A stretch of DNA of 64,000 nt, from positions 5,766,001 to 5,830,000 of the forward strand of contig NZ_AP026738.1 in the NCBI RefSeq assembly GCF_002157685.2. The letters run 5' to 3'. Shown here piece after piece: positions 7,842 through 16,591 of this stretch. Source of the DNA: Comamonas thiooxydans (GTDB lineage Bacteria; Pseudomonadota; Gammaproteobacteria; Burkholderiales; Burkholderiaceae_C). Positions within the stretch are counted from its first letter, which is position 1; each line of letters opens with the position of its first letter. The translations under genes were made by a program, and so were the position numbers. The notes below the pieces were generated by a model, which did not search any database, had not been told where the DNA came from, and was given only the letters and a program-made list of their open reading frames with translations.

Positions 7842-8753
7842 ATGAAGCTGCCAGATCTCAACGAGCTCTACTACTTCGCCCAAGTGGTCGAGCATGGTGG
7901 ATTCGCGCCTGCAGGCCGCGCCCTGGGCCTGCCCAAGTCCAAGCTCAGCCGCCGCGTGGCCCTGCTCGAGGAACGCCTGGGCGCGCAGTTGCTGCTGCGC
8001 TCCACGCGCAGCTTTGCAGTGACCGAGGTGGGCAAGCGCTACTACCAGCACTGCCGCGCCATGCTGACCGAGGCAGAGGCCGCCGAAGAGTCCGTGGCGC
8101 TGGTGCATTCCGAGCCCTGCGGCAAGGTGCGCATGAGCTGCCCCGTGGCCTTGCTGGCCTCACGCGTGGGCCGCATGCTGGGCGAGTTCATGCGCCAGTA
8201 CCCGCGCGTGGAGCTGCAGGTGGACGAGACCAACCGGCGCGTGGACGTGATTGGCGAGGGGCTGGATCTGGCCCTGCGCGTGCGCCCGCCGCCGCTGCAG
8301 GACAGCGATCTGGTGTTGCGCACGCTGGCCGAGCGCCGGCAATGCCTGGTGGCCGCACCCGAGCTGGTGCAGCGCCTGGGCCAGCCCGGCGGGCCCATGG
8401 ATCTGTCGGCCTGGCCCAGCCTGGACATGGGCGGCGTGCAGGAAACCCACCGCTGGGTGCTGCACGGACCCGGCGCCGTGCGCGCCGAGGTCAGGCACCA
8501 GCCAAGGCTGGTGACGCAGTCCATGCTGGCCCTGCGCGATGCGGCTCTGCTGGGTGCCGGGGTAGTGCAGCTGCCCAGCATGTTCGTGCGCGAGGACCTG
8601 CGCAGCGGCACGCTGGTGCAGGTGCTGCCGGGCTGGGAGCCGCGCCCCGAAATCATCCACGCCGTCTACGCCTCGCGTCGCGGTCAGCTGCCCGCCGTGC
8701 GCGCACTGCTCGAGCATCTGGCCCAGTCCTTCAGGACCTTGTCGGAAGACTGA
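7842..8753 (+). CDS. LysR family transcriptional regulator next to pirin cluster
   Basis: A 303-residue LysR-type regulator. The winged helix-turn-helix occupies residues 1-65 (ELYYFAQVVEHGGFAPAGRALGL with KLSRRVALLEERLG), followed by the substrate-binding domain from about residue 90. The linker and VDETNRRVDVIGEGLDLALRVR segment are typical of the group that controls pirin, quinone or aromatic detoxification genes. It is divergent from the pirin gene, so control of that cluster is the natural inference. Confidence 0.9.
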   Translation: MKLPDLNELYYFAQVVEHGGFAPAGRALGLPKSKLSRRVALLEERLGAQLLLRSTRSFAVTEVGKRYYQHCRAMLTEAEAAEESVALVHSEPCGKVRMSCPVALLASRVGRMLGEFMRQYPRVELQVDETNRRVDVIGEGLDLALRVRPPPLQDSDLVLRTLAERRQCLVAAPELVQRLGQPGGPMDLSAWPSLDMGGVQETHRWVLHGPGAVRAEVRHQPRLVTQSMLALRDAALLGAGVVQLPSMFVREDLRSGTLVQVLPGWEPRPEIIHAVYASRRGQLPAVRALLEHLAQSFRTLSED

Positions 8754-8819
8754 GCATCAAAGCCGCCTCCAGCACTTTCTGCGTGAGCGCTGTCAGCTAT
8801 CGAAACGATAACGAAAGCA

Positions 8820-9305
8820 TCAACCCAGAGCCGCCTGGATATCGTCCGCCAGCTTCTCGGGCTTGTCCTGGGGCGCGTAGCGGCGTATCACCTGCCCGTC
8901 ACGGCCCACGAGGAATTTGGTGAAATTCCATTTGATGGACTTGGTGCCCAGCACGCCCGGTGCTTCGGACGTGAGCCAGCGGTACAGCGGATGTGCACCG
9001 TCGCCGTTGACCTCGATCTTGTGCATGAGCGGGAAGCTGACGCCGAAGTTCAGCTCGCAAAAGCTCGCAATCTCGTCATCCGAGCCTTTTTCCTGGGCAC
9101 CGAACTGGTTGCAGGGAAAACCCAGCACCACCAGGCCCTGGTCCGCATACTGCTCGTGCAAGGTCTGCAGACCCTTGTACTGGGGTGTGAAGCCGCAGGC
9201 ACTGGCGGTGTTCACGATCAGCAATACCTTGCCCTGGTACTGCGACAGAGGAGTGCTGCGCCCCTGGATATCGGTGGCTTCAAAGTCATAAACACTGTTT
9301 GCCAT
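8820..9305 (-). CDS. Glutathione peroxidase (thiol peroxidase, BtuE/GPx type)
   Basis: A 161-residue peroxidase of the bacterial GPx family, which reduces hydrogen peroxide and organic peroxides using glutathione or thioredoxin. The peroxidatic cysteine is Cys37 (NTASACGFTPQY), with Gln67 in FPCNQFG and Trp126 in WNFTKF completing the catalytic set. The selenocysteine of animal enzymes is replaced by cysteine. The frame continues upstream, but MANSVYDFEA is the family N-terminus. Convergent with the LysR gene and divergent from the PBP gene. Confidence 0.93.
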   Translation of the reverse strand: MANSVYDFEATDIQGRSTPLSQYQGKVLLIVNTASACGFTPQYKGLQTLHEQYADQGLVVLGFPCNQFGAQEKGSDDEIASFCELNFGVSFPLMHKIEVNGDGAHPLYRWLTSEAPGVLGTKSIKWNFTKFLVGRDGQVIRRYAPQDKPEKLADDIQAALG

Positions 9306-9511
9306 GCTGATCTCCCGCCAAAGTAAAGCCCCAAGCTTAAGGCAGTCCGCAAAACATCTCACCATTGGAAACAAGCCTGCGCAGCCACGCCACGGAGACA
9401 ATACCGGGGCTGCGACCATAGAAAAACCGATCCCCGCAAGCAGAGCGCCTGTTTTTTGGGCATTCTTCGCAGTCTTGCCTTCTTGCGGCCCTTGGCGGGC
9501 TGCCTTGCAAC

Positions 9512-12034
9512 GTGCGTTTGTCCTTGAACGAATTGAAAGAAAAATGGGTCGCTCAGGCCACGGCTCTGTGGTCGCGCGCTCGCGCCAGCACAGCGGGCCA
9601 GCGCATTGCGGCCCTGCCCTGGTGGCGTCGCTGGCCGACGCGGCGTGAATGGCTGTGGTTTGCCGCGGCCTTGCCGGCACTGTTTGTCGTCTATGTGCTG
9701 CTGCTGATTCCATTCACGCCCAGCATCAGCGACATCCGCAAGGCCAAGCTCGAGCAGCCTGCGCAAATCCTGAGCGCCGACGGCAAGCTGATCGGCGAGT
9801 TCAAGCGCAGCAACCGCCAGTGGGTGCCGCTGGAGCAGATTTCGCCCGCCGTGGTCAAGGCCCTCGTGGCCACCGAAGACCACCGCTTCTACGAACACCA
9901 TGGCATGGACTTCACGCGCACCGTGGGTTCGGCCATCCATACGCTGGGAGGCAATCCCCAGGGCGGCTCCACCATCACCCAGCAGCTGGCGCGCAATCTC
10001 TATCCCACGGAAATCGGTCGTGCCCGCAATGTGAACCGCAAGCTCAAGGAGGCGATCACGGCCTTCAAGATCGAAGCGCTCTACACCAAGGACGAGATTC
10101 TCGAAACCTATCTGAACACCGTGCCCTTTCTCTACAACGCCTATGGCATAGAGATGGCGGCGCGCACCTATTTCGACAAACCTGCGGCCAGGCTCACGGT
10201 GCTGGAAAGCGCCACGCTGGTGGGCATGCTCAAGGGCAATGCCTATTACAACCCGGTGATCAACCCCGACCGCGCGATTGCCCGGCGCAACACCGTGCTG
10301 AGCCAGATGGTCAAGCGCGGCGAGCTCAAGGACGATGAGTTCGAACGCCTCAAGAAGCGCCCCATGCGTCTGGACTTCGAGCGCCAGGAAGAGCCTACGG
10401 GCATGGCACCGCATTTTTCCCAGCAGCTGCGCAAATGGCTGATCGCCTGGGCCGACAAGAACGACTACAACATCTATACCGACGGCCTGGTGGTGCGTAC
10501 CACCCTGGATTCGCGTCTGCAGAACTGGGCGCAGCAGGCCGTGAACCGCCAGATGCATACGCTGCAAGGCATTGCCAACAACAACTGGAGCCACCGCGAC
10601 GGCTGGAGCGCCGAGAATGCCCTGGTGCTGCAGCTGGTGCGCGAGACGGAGGCCTTCCGCAAGCTCGCCAGAAGCGGCAGGCCTTCCGACATCAGCGAGG
10701 AAGAAGCGCTCAAGAAGCTGCTGGCCGACAAGACCTTCATGAGGCAGCTGCGCGAGGACAAGACCCGCGTGCAGGCCGGCTTTCTGGCCATAGACCCGCG
10801 TACCTCGGCCGTGCTGGCCTGGGTGGGCAGCCGCGACTACGCCCAGGATGCGTTTGACCATGTGGCCCAGGCGCGCCGCCAGCCCGGCTCCACCTTCAAG
10901 CCTTTTGTCTATGGCGCAGCCCTGCAGCGCGGCGCCAGGTCTGACGACACGCGCAAGGACGAAGCCGTGGAAATCCAGCTACCCGGCGGCGAGGTATGGC
11001 GTCCCAGCGACGCCGTCGAGCCCACGGGCGTGCCCATGAAGCTCAGTGATGCCCTGGCCTATTCCAAGAACACCATCACGGCCGAGCTGGGCCAGGAAGT
11101 GGGCATGGACCGCGTCATCAAGCTGGCCCGCGGTCTGGGCGTGCGCCAGAGCCCGCTGGAGCCTGTGCCTTCGCTGGCGCTGGGCTCTAGCCCCGTCACG
11201 CTGCTGGAAATGGTCAACGCCTACGGCAGCATCGCCAACTCCGGTCGCTACATCCCGCCCCAGCTGGTCACCCGTATCGAGAATGCCGACGGCGAGTTGC
11301 TGGCCGAATTCACCCCACCCAAGCCCGATCAGGTCTGGGACGAGGAAGAGAACTACGGTCTGCTGGAAATGATGCGCGCCGTGATCGACAAGGGCACGGG
11401 CCGTGCGATTCGCAAGCAATACGGCATTCGCGCCGATGTGGCCGGCAAGACCGGCACCACCCAGGGCAATGCCGACGGCTGGTTCATCCTCATGCACCCA
11501 CAGATCGTGGCCGGCGCCTGGGCAGGCTTCAACGATGCGCGCATCACGCTCAAAAGCGACCAATGGGGTCAGGGTTCGCGCAGCGCCCTGCCCATGGTGG
11601 GCGACTTCATGTCGCGCGCCATGCGCAGCCCGCTACTCAATGCCAAGGCCCGGTTCACCGAGCCCAACACCAGCCACTGGTGGAGCGATCTGGTGGGCCG
11701 TCTGCGCGACAGGCTGCAGGAATGGAGCGGGCCGGCAGACGAGGACCATGCAGCACCAGCAGCCCCGACCAGCCCGGCGCCCAACAGAAGCAACGGCAGC
11801 GAGGTTGACATCATCGAGAGCACGCCCGCCGCACCGCCCTCGACCGCAGTCCCACCGGCACCTGCCGACAGCAGCGCCCAGCCGCCTGACCTGGACAGCA
11901 GTCCCGGGCTAGCGCCCGGCGAGATGATGCCGGCGCCTGCCCCGGCCAGAACCCCGGCGCCTTCAAGCTGGAGCGATATCGGCACACCGCTGCCGCCGGC
12001 AGCGCCGCTGAATGCGGCGCAGGACAGCCAGTAG
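9512..12034 (+). CDS. Class A penicillin-binding protein (bifunctional glycosyltransferase/transpeptidase)
   Basis: An 840-residue inner-membrane peptidoglycan synthase. One transmembrane helix lies at about residues 48-68. The GT51 glycosyltransferase domain shows EDHRFYEHHGMD (122-133) and GGSTITQQLARN (151-162). The transpeptidase domain has the nucleophile motif STFK (Ser460, Lys463), SKN (518-520) and KTGTT (646-650). The last 100 residues are rich in proline, alanine and serine and look disordered. The start is GTG, as no ATG precedes the membrane helix. It is PBP1A-like; the exact family name is uncertain. Confidence 0.93.
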   Translation: MRLSLNELKEKWVAQATALWSRARASTAGQRIAALPWWRRWPTRREWLWFAAALPALFVVYVLLLIPFTPSISDIRKAKLEQPAQILSADGKLIGEFKRSNRQWVPLEQISPAVVKALVATEDHRFYEHHGMDFTRTVGSAIHTLGGNPQGGSTITQQLARNLYPTEIGRARNVNRKLKEAITAFKIEALYTKDEILETYLNTVPFLYNAYGIEMAARTYFDKPAARLTVLESATLVGMLKGNAYYNPVINPDRAIARRNTVLSQMVKRGELKDDEFERLKKRPMRLDFERQEEPTGMAPHFSQQLRKWLIAWADKNDYNIYTDGLVVRTTLDSRLQNWAQQAVNRQMHTLQGIANNNWSHRDGWSAENALVLQLVRETEAFRKLARSGRPSDISEEEALKKLLADKTFMRQLREDKTRVQAGFLAIDPRTSAVLAWVGSRDYAQDAFDHVAQARRQPGSTFKPFVYGAALQRGARSDDTRKDEAVEIQLPGGEVWRPSDAVEPTGVPMKLSDALAYSKNTITAELGQEVGMDRVIKLARGLGVRQSPLEPVPSLALGSSPVTLLEMVNAYGSIANSGRYIPPQLVTRIENADGELLAEFTPPKPDQVWDEEENYGLLEMMRAVIDKGTGRAIRKQYGIRADVAGKTGTTQGNADGWFILMHPQIVAGAWAGFNDARITLKSDQWGQGSRSALPMVGDFMSRAMRSPLLNAKARFTEPNTSHWWSDLVGRLRDRLQEWSGPADEDHAAPAAPTSPAPNRSNGSEVDIIESTPAAPPSTAVPPAPADSSAQPPDLDSSPGLAPGEMMPAPAPARTPAPSSWSDIGTPLPPAAPLNAAQDSQ

Positions 12035-12097
12035 CGCCGTTTTCAGCCACATGCCCGACTGGGCTGTCGAATAACTGGTCCAATTGCGCACCGACAC

Positions 12098-12143
12098 CCG
12101 CCAGCAGGTCTCCCACCAGGAGGCCGCTGGCGGATTTGTTTTC
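12098..12143 (+). terminator. Intrinsic terminator after the penicillin-binding protein gene
   Basis: CCGCCAGC at 12098-12105 pairs with GCTGGCGG at 12126-12133, and the enclosed bases extend the stem (GGTCTCC with GGAGGCC). An ATTTGTTTT tail follows. It lies just before putP. Confidence 0.6.
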
Positions 12144-12197
12144 GCGCGGCATGAGACTCACATGCCGATAGCGCGCTGCGCCGACCCGGAGCCGATA

Positions 12198-13688
12198 TTG
12201 ACTGCCAACACGCCAACCATAGTCACTTTTGCCATCTACCTGCTGGGCATGCTGCTCATAGGCTGGGCAGGCTATAAAGCCACTTCCAATCTGTCCGACT
12301 ACATTCTGGGCGGGCGCAGTCTGGGCTCGGTGGTCACGGCCCTGTCGGCCGGGGCATCGGACATGAGCGGCTGGCTGCTCATGGGCTTGCCCGGCGCGGT
12401 GTTTGCCACCGGCCTGTCGGCCTCGTGGATTGCCATCGGCCTGTGCGTCGGTGCCTGGCTCAACTGGCGCTTCGTCGCGGCACGCCTGCGCGTCTACACC
12501 GAGAAGGTGGGCAATGCCCTGACCCTGCCCGACTACTTCACCAACCGTTTCGAGGATGGCAGCAGCCTGCTGCGCATCGTCACGGCACTGGTGATCCTCG
12601 TGTTCTTCACCGTCTACTGCGCCTCCGGCGTGGTCGCCGGCGCCCGCTTGTTCGAGTCCATGTTCGGCATGGACTACCAGAGCGCCCTGTGGGTGGGCGC
12701 CGTGGCCACCATGGCCTATGTGTTCATCGGCGGCTTTCTGGCCGTGAGCTGGACCGACACCATCCAGGCCTCGCTGATGATCACCGCGCTGATCCTCGCG
12801 CCGCTGATGGTCATCTATGCCGACGGCGGCGTGGGTGCCAGCAGTGCCATCATCGAAACCGCCCGCAGCGGCGCCTTCGACATGTTCCAGGGCCAAGGGG
12901 CGATTGCCATCATCTCCTTGCTGGCCTGGGGTCTGGGCTACTTCGGCCAGCCTCACATTCTGGTGCGCTTCATGGCGGCCGAGTCGATCAAGACCATTCC
13001 CAACGCACGCCGCATCGGCATGAGCTGGATGATGCTGTGCCTGGGCGGCGCCGTGGCCGTGGGCTTCTTCGGCATTGCCTTCTTTGCCAGCCGCCCCGAT
13101 ATCGCGGTGAACGTCAATGGCAACCACGAGCTGGTGTTCCTGGAAGTCGCCAAGCTGCTGTTCAACCCCTGGATCAGCGGCGTGCTGCTGGCCGCCGTAC
13201 TGGCCGCCGTGATGAGCACCCTGTCCTGCCAGCTGCTGGTCTGCTCCAGCGCCCTCACGCAAGATATCTACAAGACCTTTTTGTACAAAAACGCCAGCCA
13301 GAAGCAGCTGGTCTGGTTCGGCCGTGCCATGGTGTTTGCCATTGCCGTGATCGCCATCCTGATTGCGCAGGATCCCCAGGCCAAGGTGCTGGGCATGGTC
13401 AGCAATGCCTGGGCCGGCTTCGGCGCCGCCTTCGGCCCGCTGGTGCTGATATCGCTGCTCTGGGCCCGCATGACGCGCAACGGCGCCCTGGCCGGCATGG
13501 TCGTGGGGGCGGTCACGGTTCTGGTCTGGCAGCATTACCAGTGGTTCAAGCTCTATGAGATCGTTCCTGGATTTGCGTTGTCCGCTATCGCAATCATAGT
13601 GGTCAGCCTGCTGGACAAAGCGCCTTCGGCCACGATTGCAGCCAAGCACCGCGAGGTGGAGGCTGAAATCGCTGCCCACGGCGAGTAA
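12198..13688 (+). CDS. putP: Sodium/proline symporter
   Basis: A 496-residue sodium:solute symporter with about 13 membrane helices. The family hallmarks are YILGGRSLG at the N-terminus, SAGASDMSGWLLMGLPGA, the GGFLAVSWTD segment and ILAAVMSTLSCQLLVCSSALTQD-like region in the middle. I set the start at a TTG preceded by GGAG six bases upstream, because the product then begins TANTPTIVTF and has PutP length; an ATG 36 bases upstream would add a non-family leader. It imports proline with sodium. No putA lies nearby. Confidence 0.9.
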   Translation: MTANTPTIVTFAIYLLGMLLIGWAGYKATSNLSDYILGGRSLGSVVTALSAGASDMSGWLLMGLPGAVFATGLSASWIAIGLCVGAWLNWRFVAARLRVYTEKVGNALTLPDYFTNRFEDGSSLLRIVTALVILVFFTVYCASGVVAGARLFESMFGMDYQSALWVGAVATMAYVFIGGFLAVSWTDTIQASLMITALILAPLMVIYADGGVGASSAIIETARSGAFDMFQGQGAIAIISLLAWGLGYFGQPHILVRFMAAESIKTIPNARRIGMSWMMLCLGGAVAVGFFGIAFFASRPDIAVNVNGNHELVFLEVAKLLFNPWISGVLLAAVLAAVMSTLSCQLLVCSSALTQDIYKTFLYKNASQKQLVWFGRAMVFAIAVIAILIAQDPQAKVLGMVSNAWAGFGAAFGPLVLISLLWARMTRNGALAGMVVGAVTVLVWQHYQWFKLYEIVPGFALSAIAIIVVSLLDKAPSATIAAKHREVEAEIAAHGE

Positions 13689-13708
13689 ACGCTGCCACGC
13701 CCCTGCCC

Positions 13709-13743
13709 AAGCCCTGCCCGGCCATGCCGCCAGGGCTTTTTTG
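13709..13743 (+). terminator. Terminator downstream of putP
   Basis: AAGCCCTG (13709-13716) pairs with CAGGGCTT (13731-13738) and is followed by a run of T to 13743. Confidence 0.8.
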
Positions 13744-13865
13744 TCGTCGAAAACCGCTCGGCAGGCTGCACAAAAAATAGGCGCAACTTGCATTTTCGAG
13801 GCCTATCCGTCACACTTACGGGTCGAAATTTCAGGCATTACCTGAGATTCTGAAAGGTTTAGTGA

Positions 13866-14285
13866 ATGCTCAAGGCCGCTGCAGCCAAGGTATATCAGAC
13901 GGGTTTAGCGTTGATGCTGGGTGCCGCTTTTGCGCTGGCATCCCCTGCGGCTTTGGCGCGCAAAGCGCCCGAAGTCGATGCCACCGTTCCCGGCTTTGAG
14001 ACCGTGAGCCTGGCCGAACTGCCGCGCGAAGGCCGCACCACCTATGGTCGTATCCTCCAGGGTGGTCCGTTCTCCAGCGACAAGGACGGCACGGTATTCG
14101 GCAACCGTGAGCGCATACTTCCTCGCCAGACCAGAGGCTATTACCGCGAATACACCGTGCGCACGCCAGGTGCGAAAAACCGGGGTGCGCGGCGCATAGT
14201 CTGTGGCGGCTTGCAGCCCCAGGTGCCCGATGCCTGTTTCTACACGGGCGACCACTACAACAGCTTTCAGCAAATCGTCCAATGA
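13866..14285 (+). CDS. Secreted guanyl-specific ribonuclease (barnase/RNase N1-T1 family)
   Basis: A 139-residue precursor. Residues 1-31 are a signal peptide (hydrophobic GLALMLGAAFALAS, probable cleavage after AALA). The mature part has the microbial RNase core: Glu95 in YYREYTV as general base, Arg106-Arg110 as phosphate-binding residues and His130 in TGDHYNSF as general acid, matching barnase Glu73, Arg83/87 and His102. Cys113 and Cys124 could form a disulfide. Enzymes of this family cleave RNA after guanine outside the cell. The barstar-type inhibitor lies downstream, separated by a small overlapping frame. Confidence 0.9.
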   Translation: MLKAAAAKVYQTGLALMLGAAFALASPAALARKAPEVDATVPGFETVSLAELPREGRTTYGRILQGGPFSSDKDGTVFGNRERILPRQTRGYYREYTVRTPGAKNRGARRIVCGGLQPQVPDACFYTGDHYNSFQQIVQ

Positions 14286-14404
14286 AGTTAAAAGACGCCC
14301 TCCAGGCCCGCCACAAAGCGGCTTTTGACCTCTTGAATTCCGCAGCGGCGGTTTGCGCAGACAGCCTGCAGCGCTGTCAGTACCGACTCTGCCACCAGTT
14401 TTGA
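14282..14404 (+). CDS. Candidate 40-codon linker ORF between RNase and barstar
   Basis: The ATG lies inside the RNase stop (ATGA), and its own TGA overlaps an in-frame ATG of the barstar gene (TGATG). The predicted peptide begins MKLKDALQARHKAAF and contains an amphipathic helix-like first half and three cysteines. Such double overlap is what translational coupling would look like, but a 120-base open frame can occur by chance in this composition. No family recognised. Confidence 0.3.
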   Translation: MKLKDALQARHKAAFDLLNSAAAVCADSLQRCQYRLCHQF

Positions 14405-14853
14405 TGTTTTTAGAAAGAATCACGGAGATGGACACGCCACTTCGTAAGCCCTCGGAAACACCGTTGCGCAATGTTCGCCCGAACATCGTGCAATCCATCC
14501 GCGCCTATCGCATTCCTGATCTTCAGGCAGCAGCAGAGGCGCTGGGCTCCCATTTCCTCTATGCCAATCTGGCCCATGCCCAGACCAAGGCCGATGTTTT
14601 CGAGCTGCTGTCCACCCAGTTCTACCTGCCGGCGCACTTTGGCAAGAACTGGGATGCGCTGTATGACTGCATGACCGACCCGATCAACAAGTCCGGCCCG
14701 CAACCCGGTTTTGTGGTGGTGCTAGACCAGATTCCGACCACCCCCAAGTTCGACAAGGAAGTGCGCGAGCAGTTGCTGGACGTGTTCCGCGATACTGCGG
14801 ACTTCTGGGCAGAGCGCAAGATTCCCTTCCGCTGCTTTTACTCATTCCTATAG
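14404..14853 (+). CDS. Barstar-family ribonuclease inhibitor
   Basis: A barstar-like protein of about 149 residues. The core runs from YRIPDLQAAAEALGSHFLYA through AHFGKNWDALYDCMTD, the conserved barstar block of the barnase-binding helix and loop, to the C-terminal CFYSFL. It should stay in the cytoplasm and neutralise unexported ribonuclease. The start is uncertain: this ATG overlaps the TGA of the preceding small frame, while a second ATG at 14428 has an AGAAAG box and gives 141 residues. A strong terminator follows. Confidence 0.88.
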   Translation: MFLERITEMDTPLRKPSETPLRNVRPNIVQSIRAYRIPDLQAAAEALGSHFLYANLAHAQTKADVFELLSTQFYLPAHFGKNWDALYDCMTDPINKSGPQPGFVVVLDQIPTTPKFDKEVREQLLDVFRDTADFWAERKIPFRCFYSFL

Positions 14854-14880
14854 TTCGGCTGCTGCGGCGCACGCAACACA

Positions 14881-14907
14881 AAATGCCCGCCTTGAATGCG
14901 GGCATTT
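14881..14907. terminator. Bidirectional terminator between barstar and terC
   Basis: A perfect 10-base-pair stem, AAATGCCCGC and GCGGGCATTT, around a 7-base loop. A and T flanks serve both convergent genes. Confidence 0.9.
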
Positions 14908-14927
14908 TTGCCTTCAGAACCCCAGGC

Positions 14928-15620
14928 TCAGGCAGTGCGGCCCTGAGCGGAAGCCTTGAGCTGCATCCACTTGCCCATTGCAATCACCAGCACGGCGCCG
15001 CAGGCGGCCGCTGCGTAATGCACCCAGGGATTGACCCGTACAAAACCTTCGAGCATATGGTCGCTGGTGATGGTTTCGCCGGCCACCCAGCCAATCAGTG
15101 CCGCGCCCAAAGTGACGATGACCGGAAAACGCTCCATCAGTTTGATCATCAGCGTGGAGCCAAAGATGACCAGCGGAATGCTGATGGCCAGGCCCAGAAT
15201 CAGCAGCAGCATATCGCCGCCCGCTGCAGCAGCCACGGCGATCACATTGTCCAGACTCATGACCAGATCGGCGAGCAAAATGGTGCGAACGGCAGCCATC
15301 ATGCCCTGTCTGGCCACGCTGCCGGAATCCTCTTCTTCATCTTCGCCCTTGAGCAGGCCCACGCCAATCCACAGCAGCAGCAGGCCACCGATCACCTCGA
15401 CGAATGGCAGCTGCATCAGCTTGGCTGCCACCACTGTCAAGGCAATACGCAACACCACGGCGGCACCGGAGCCGAGCAGCACCGCTTTTTTCTGCTGCTC
15501 CGGGGGCAGGCCACGTGCGGCCAGAGCGATGACCACCGCGTTGTCACCCGAGAGAATGATGTTGATCCAGACGATCTTGAACAAGCCGATCCAGAAATCG
15601 GCACCGAGCATGGCATCCAT
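14928..15620 (-). CDS. TerC family integral membrane protein
   Basis: A 230-residue membrane protein of the TerC family, with about seven helices. The two internal-repeat signatures are present: INIILSGDNAVVIALAARGL near the N-terminus and ADLVMSLDNVIAVAAAA in the middle, each with the conserved SxDN acidic pair. Family members (Alx, YkoY, MeeF) are linked to metal, mainly manganese, export and metalation of secreted enzymes. An acidic loop (GEDEEEDSG) separates the halves. Its leader contains two hairpins but no GGGGAGTAG element. Confidence 0.88.
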   Translation of the reverse strand: MDAMLGADFWIGLFKIVWINIILSGDNAVVIALAARGLPPEQQKKAVLLGSGAAVVLRIALTVVAAKLMQLPFVEVIGGLLLLWIGVGLLKGEDEEEDSGSVARQGMMAAVRTILLADLVMSLDNVIAVAAAAGGDMLLLILGLAISIPLVIFGSTLMIKLMERFPVIVTLGAALIGWVAGETITSDHMLEGFVRVNPWVHYAAAACGAVLVIAMGKWMQLKASAQGRTA

Positions 15621-15641
15621 GGAAAATATTCCTGAGTTCTC

Positions 15642-15665
15642 TGTCCGTTGCACCTTGAACGGACA
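15642..15665 (-). promoter_or_regulatory. Hairpin in the terC leader
   Basis: TGTCCGTT and AACGGACA form a perfect 8-base-pair stem with an 8-base loop, 22 bases upstream of the terC start. It does not match a riboswitch class I know. Confidence 0.35.
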
Positions 15666-15898
15666 AACGCCCGGCATTGCAAAGCCAGGCGTGATCAATG
15701 CAGGGAAGTTTAGCCAACTGCCTCTTGGAGCCGCTATCGGCGTATTGCTTCTGACGTCATGGGAATTGCAGGCCACGGAGCTCGCTTCCGTTTTGGGACA
15801 GACTCCACAGGCACCTCAAATTACCAGTTTTCAGTGATAGCCAAGCGACTTGATCTCGGTAACAGTGGGATACGAAAACCAGCGGCACCTCACACAAT

Positions 15899-16591
15899 AT
15901 GGCAGAGACTTTTTCCCTCCCTACAGAGTCCATTCTCCCCAGCCCCTTGATCGTGGTGGAGGATGAGCCGTTGATCCGCAATCGGCTGGAAAGCATTTTG
16001 CATGGCCTCGGATATGCGGATGATGCTCTCATCTTTGCTGCAACCCTGGGGCAGGCACGCGCCCGGCTGGCGGAGCATCCGGTCGCCATGGCACTGGTGG
16101 ATCTGGGCTTGCCCGACGGCAGCGGCATAGAGCTGATCAGCCAGTTGCGCGCCGCCGACCCCGGCATGGGAATTCTGGTCATCTCCGCCTGGAGCACCGA
16201 GGATGCCATTCTGTCGGCGCTGCGTGCCGGGGCCAACGGCTATGTGCTCAAGGAGCGCGACGACCTGGAGGTCACCCTGTCCATACGCAGTGTGCTGCGC
16301 GGTGGCGCCCCCATCGACCCTTTCATTGCACGGCGCATCATTGCCGAGTTACAGCCTTCCCAGCCCACGGAAGCGCACAAGGAGATGCCGCCCGAAGCCA
16401 TACTCAGCGCCCGCGAAATCCAGATCCTCAAGCTGGTCGCAGACGGCATGACCAACCGGGAGATCGCAGAGTCGCTCTTTCTCTCGCGCTACACCGTGGA
16501 ATGCCATGTGAAGAACATCTACCGCAAGCTGGCCGTGCCTTCGCGCACCAAGGCGGTCAGCGAGGCCCGGGCACGCGGTTTGCTGAGCTGA
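15899..16591 (+). CDS. NarL/FixJ-type response regulator
   Basis: A 230-residue two-component regulator. The receiver domain has acidic Glu21-Asp22, phosphorylation site Asp68 (ALVDLGLPDG), Ser97 and Lys118 (YVLKERD). The C-terminal LuxR-type helix-turn-helix covers about residues 167-212 (LSAREIQILKLVADGMTNREIAESLF). It is immediately followed, without spacing, by the sensor kinase gene, which is its likely partner. Target genes are unknown; the downstream leucine-repeat-like gene may be co-transcribed. Confidence 0.92.
   Translation: MAETFSLPTESILPSPLIVVEDEPLIRNRLESILHGLGYADDALIFAATLGQARARLAEHPVAMALVDLGLPDGSGIELISQLRAADPGMGILVISAWSTEDAILSALRAGANGYVLKERDDLEVTLSIRSVLRGGAPIDPFIARRIIAELQPSQPTEAHKEMPPEAILSAREIQILKLVADGMTNREIAESLFLSRYTVECHVKNIYRKLAVPSRTKAVSEARARGLLS

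Noticed and set aside
11811..13793. 660-codon open frame on the minus strand
   Set aside because: Antisense to putP with unnatural His/Gln-rich composition and no ribosome-binding site.
15621..15760. Manganese riboswitch in the terC leader
   Set aside because: TerC genes can carry one, but no GGGGAGTAG element is present; only simple hairpins.
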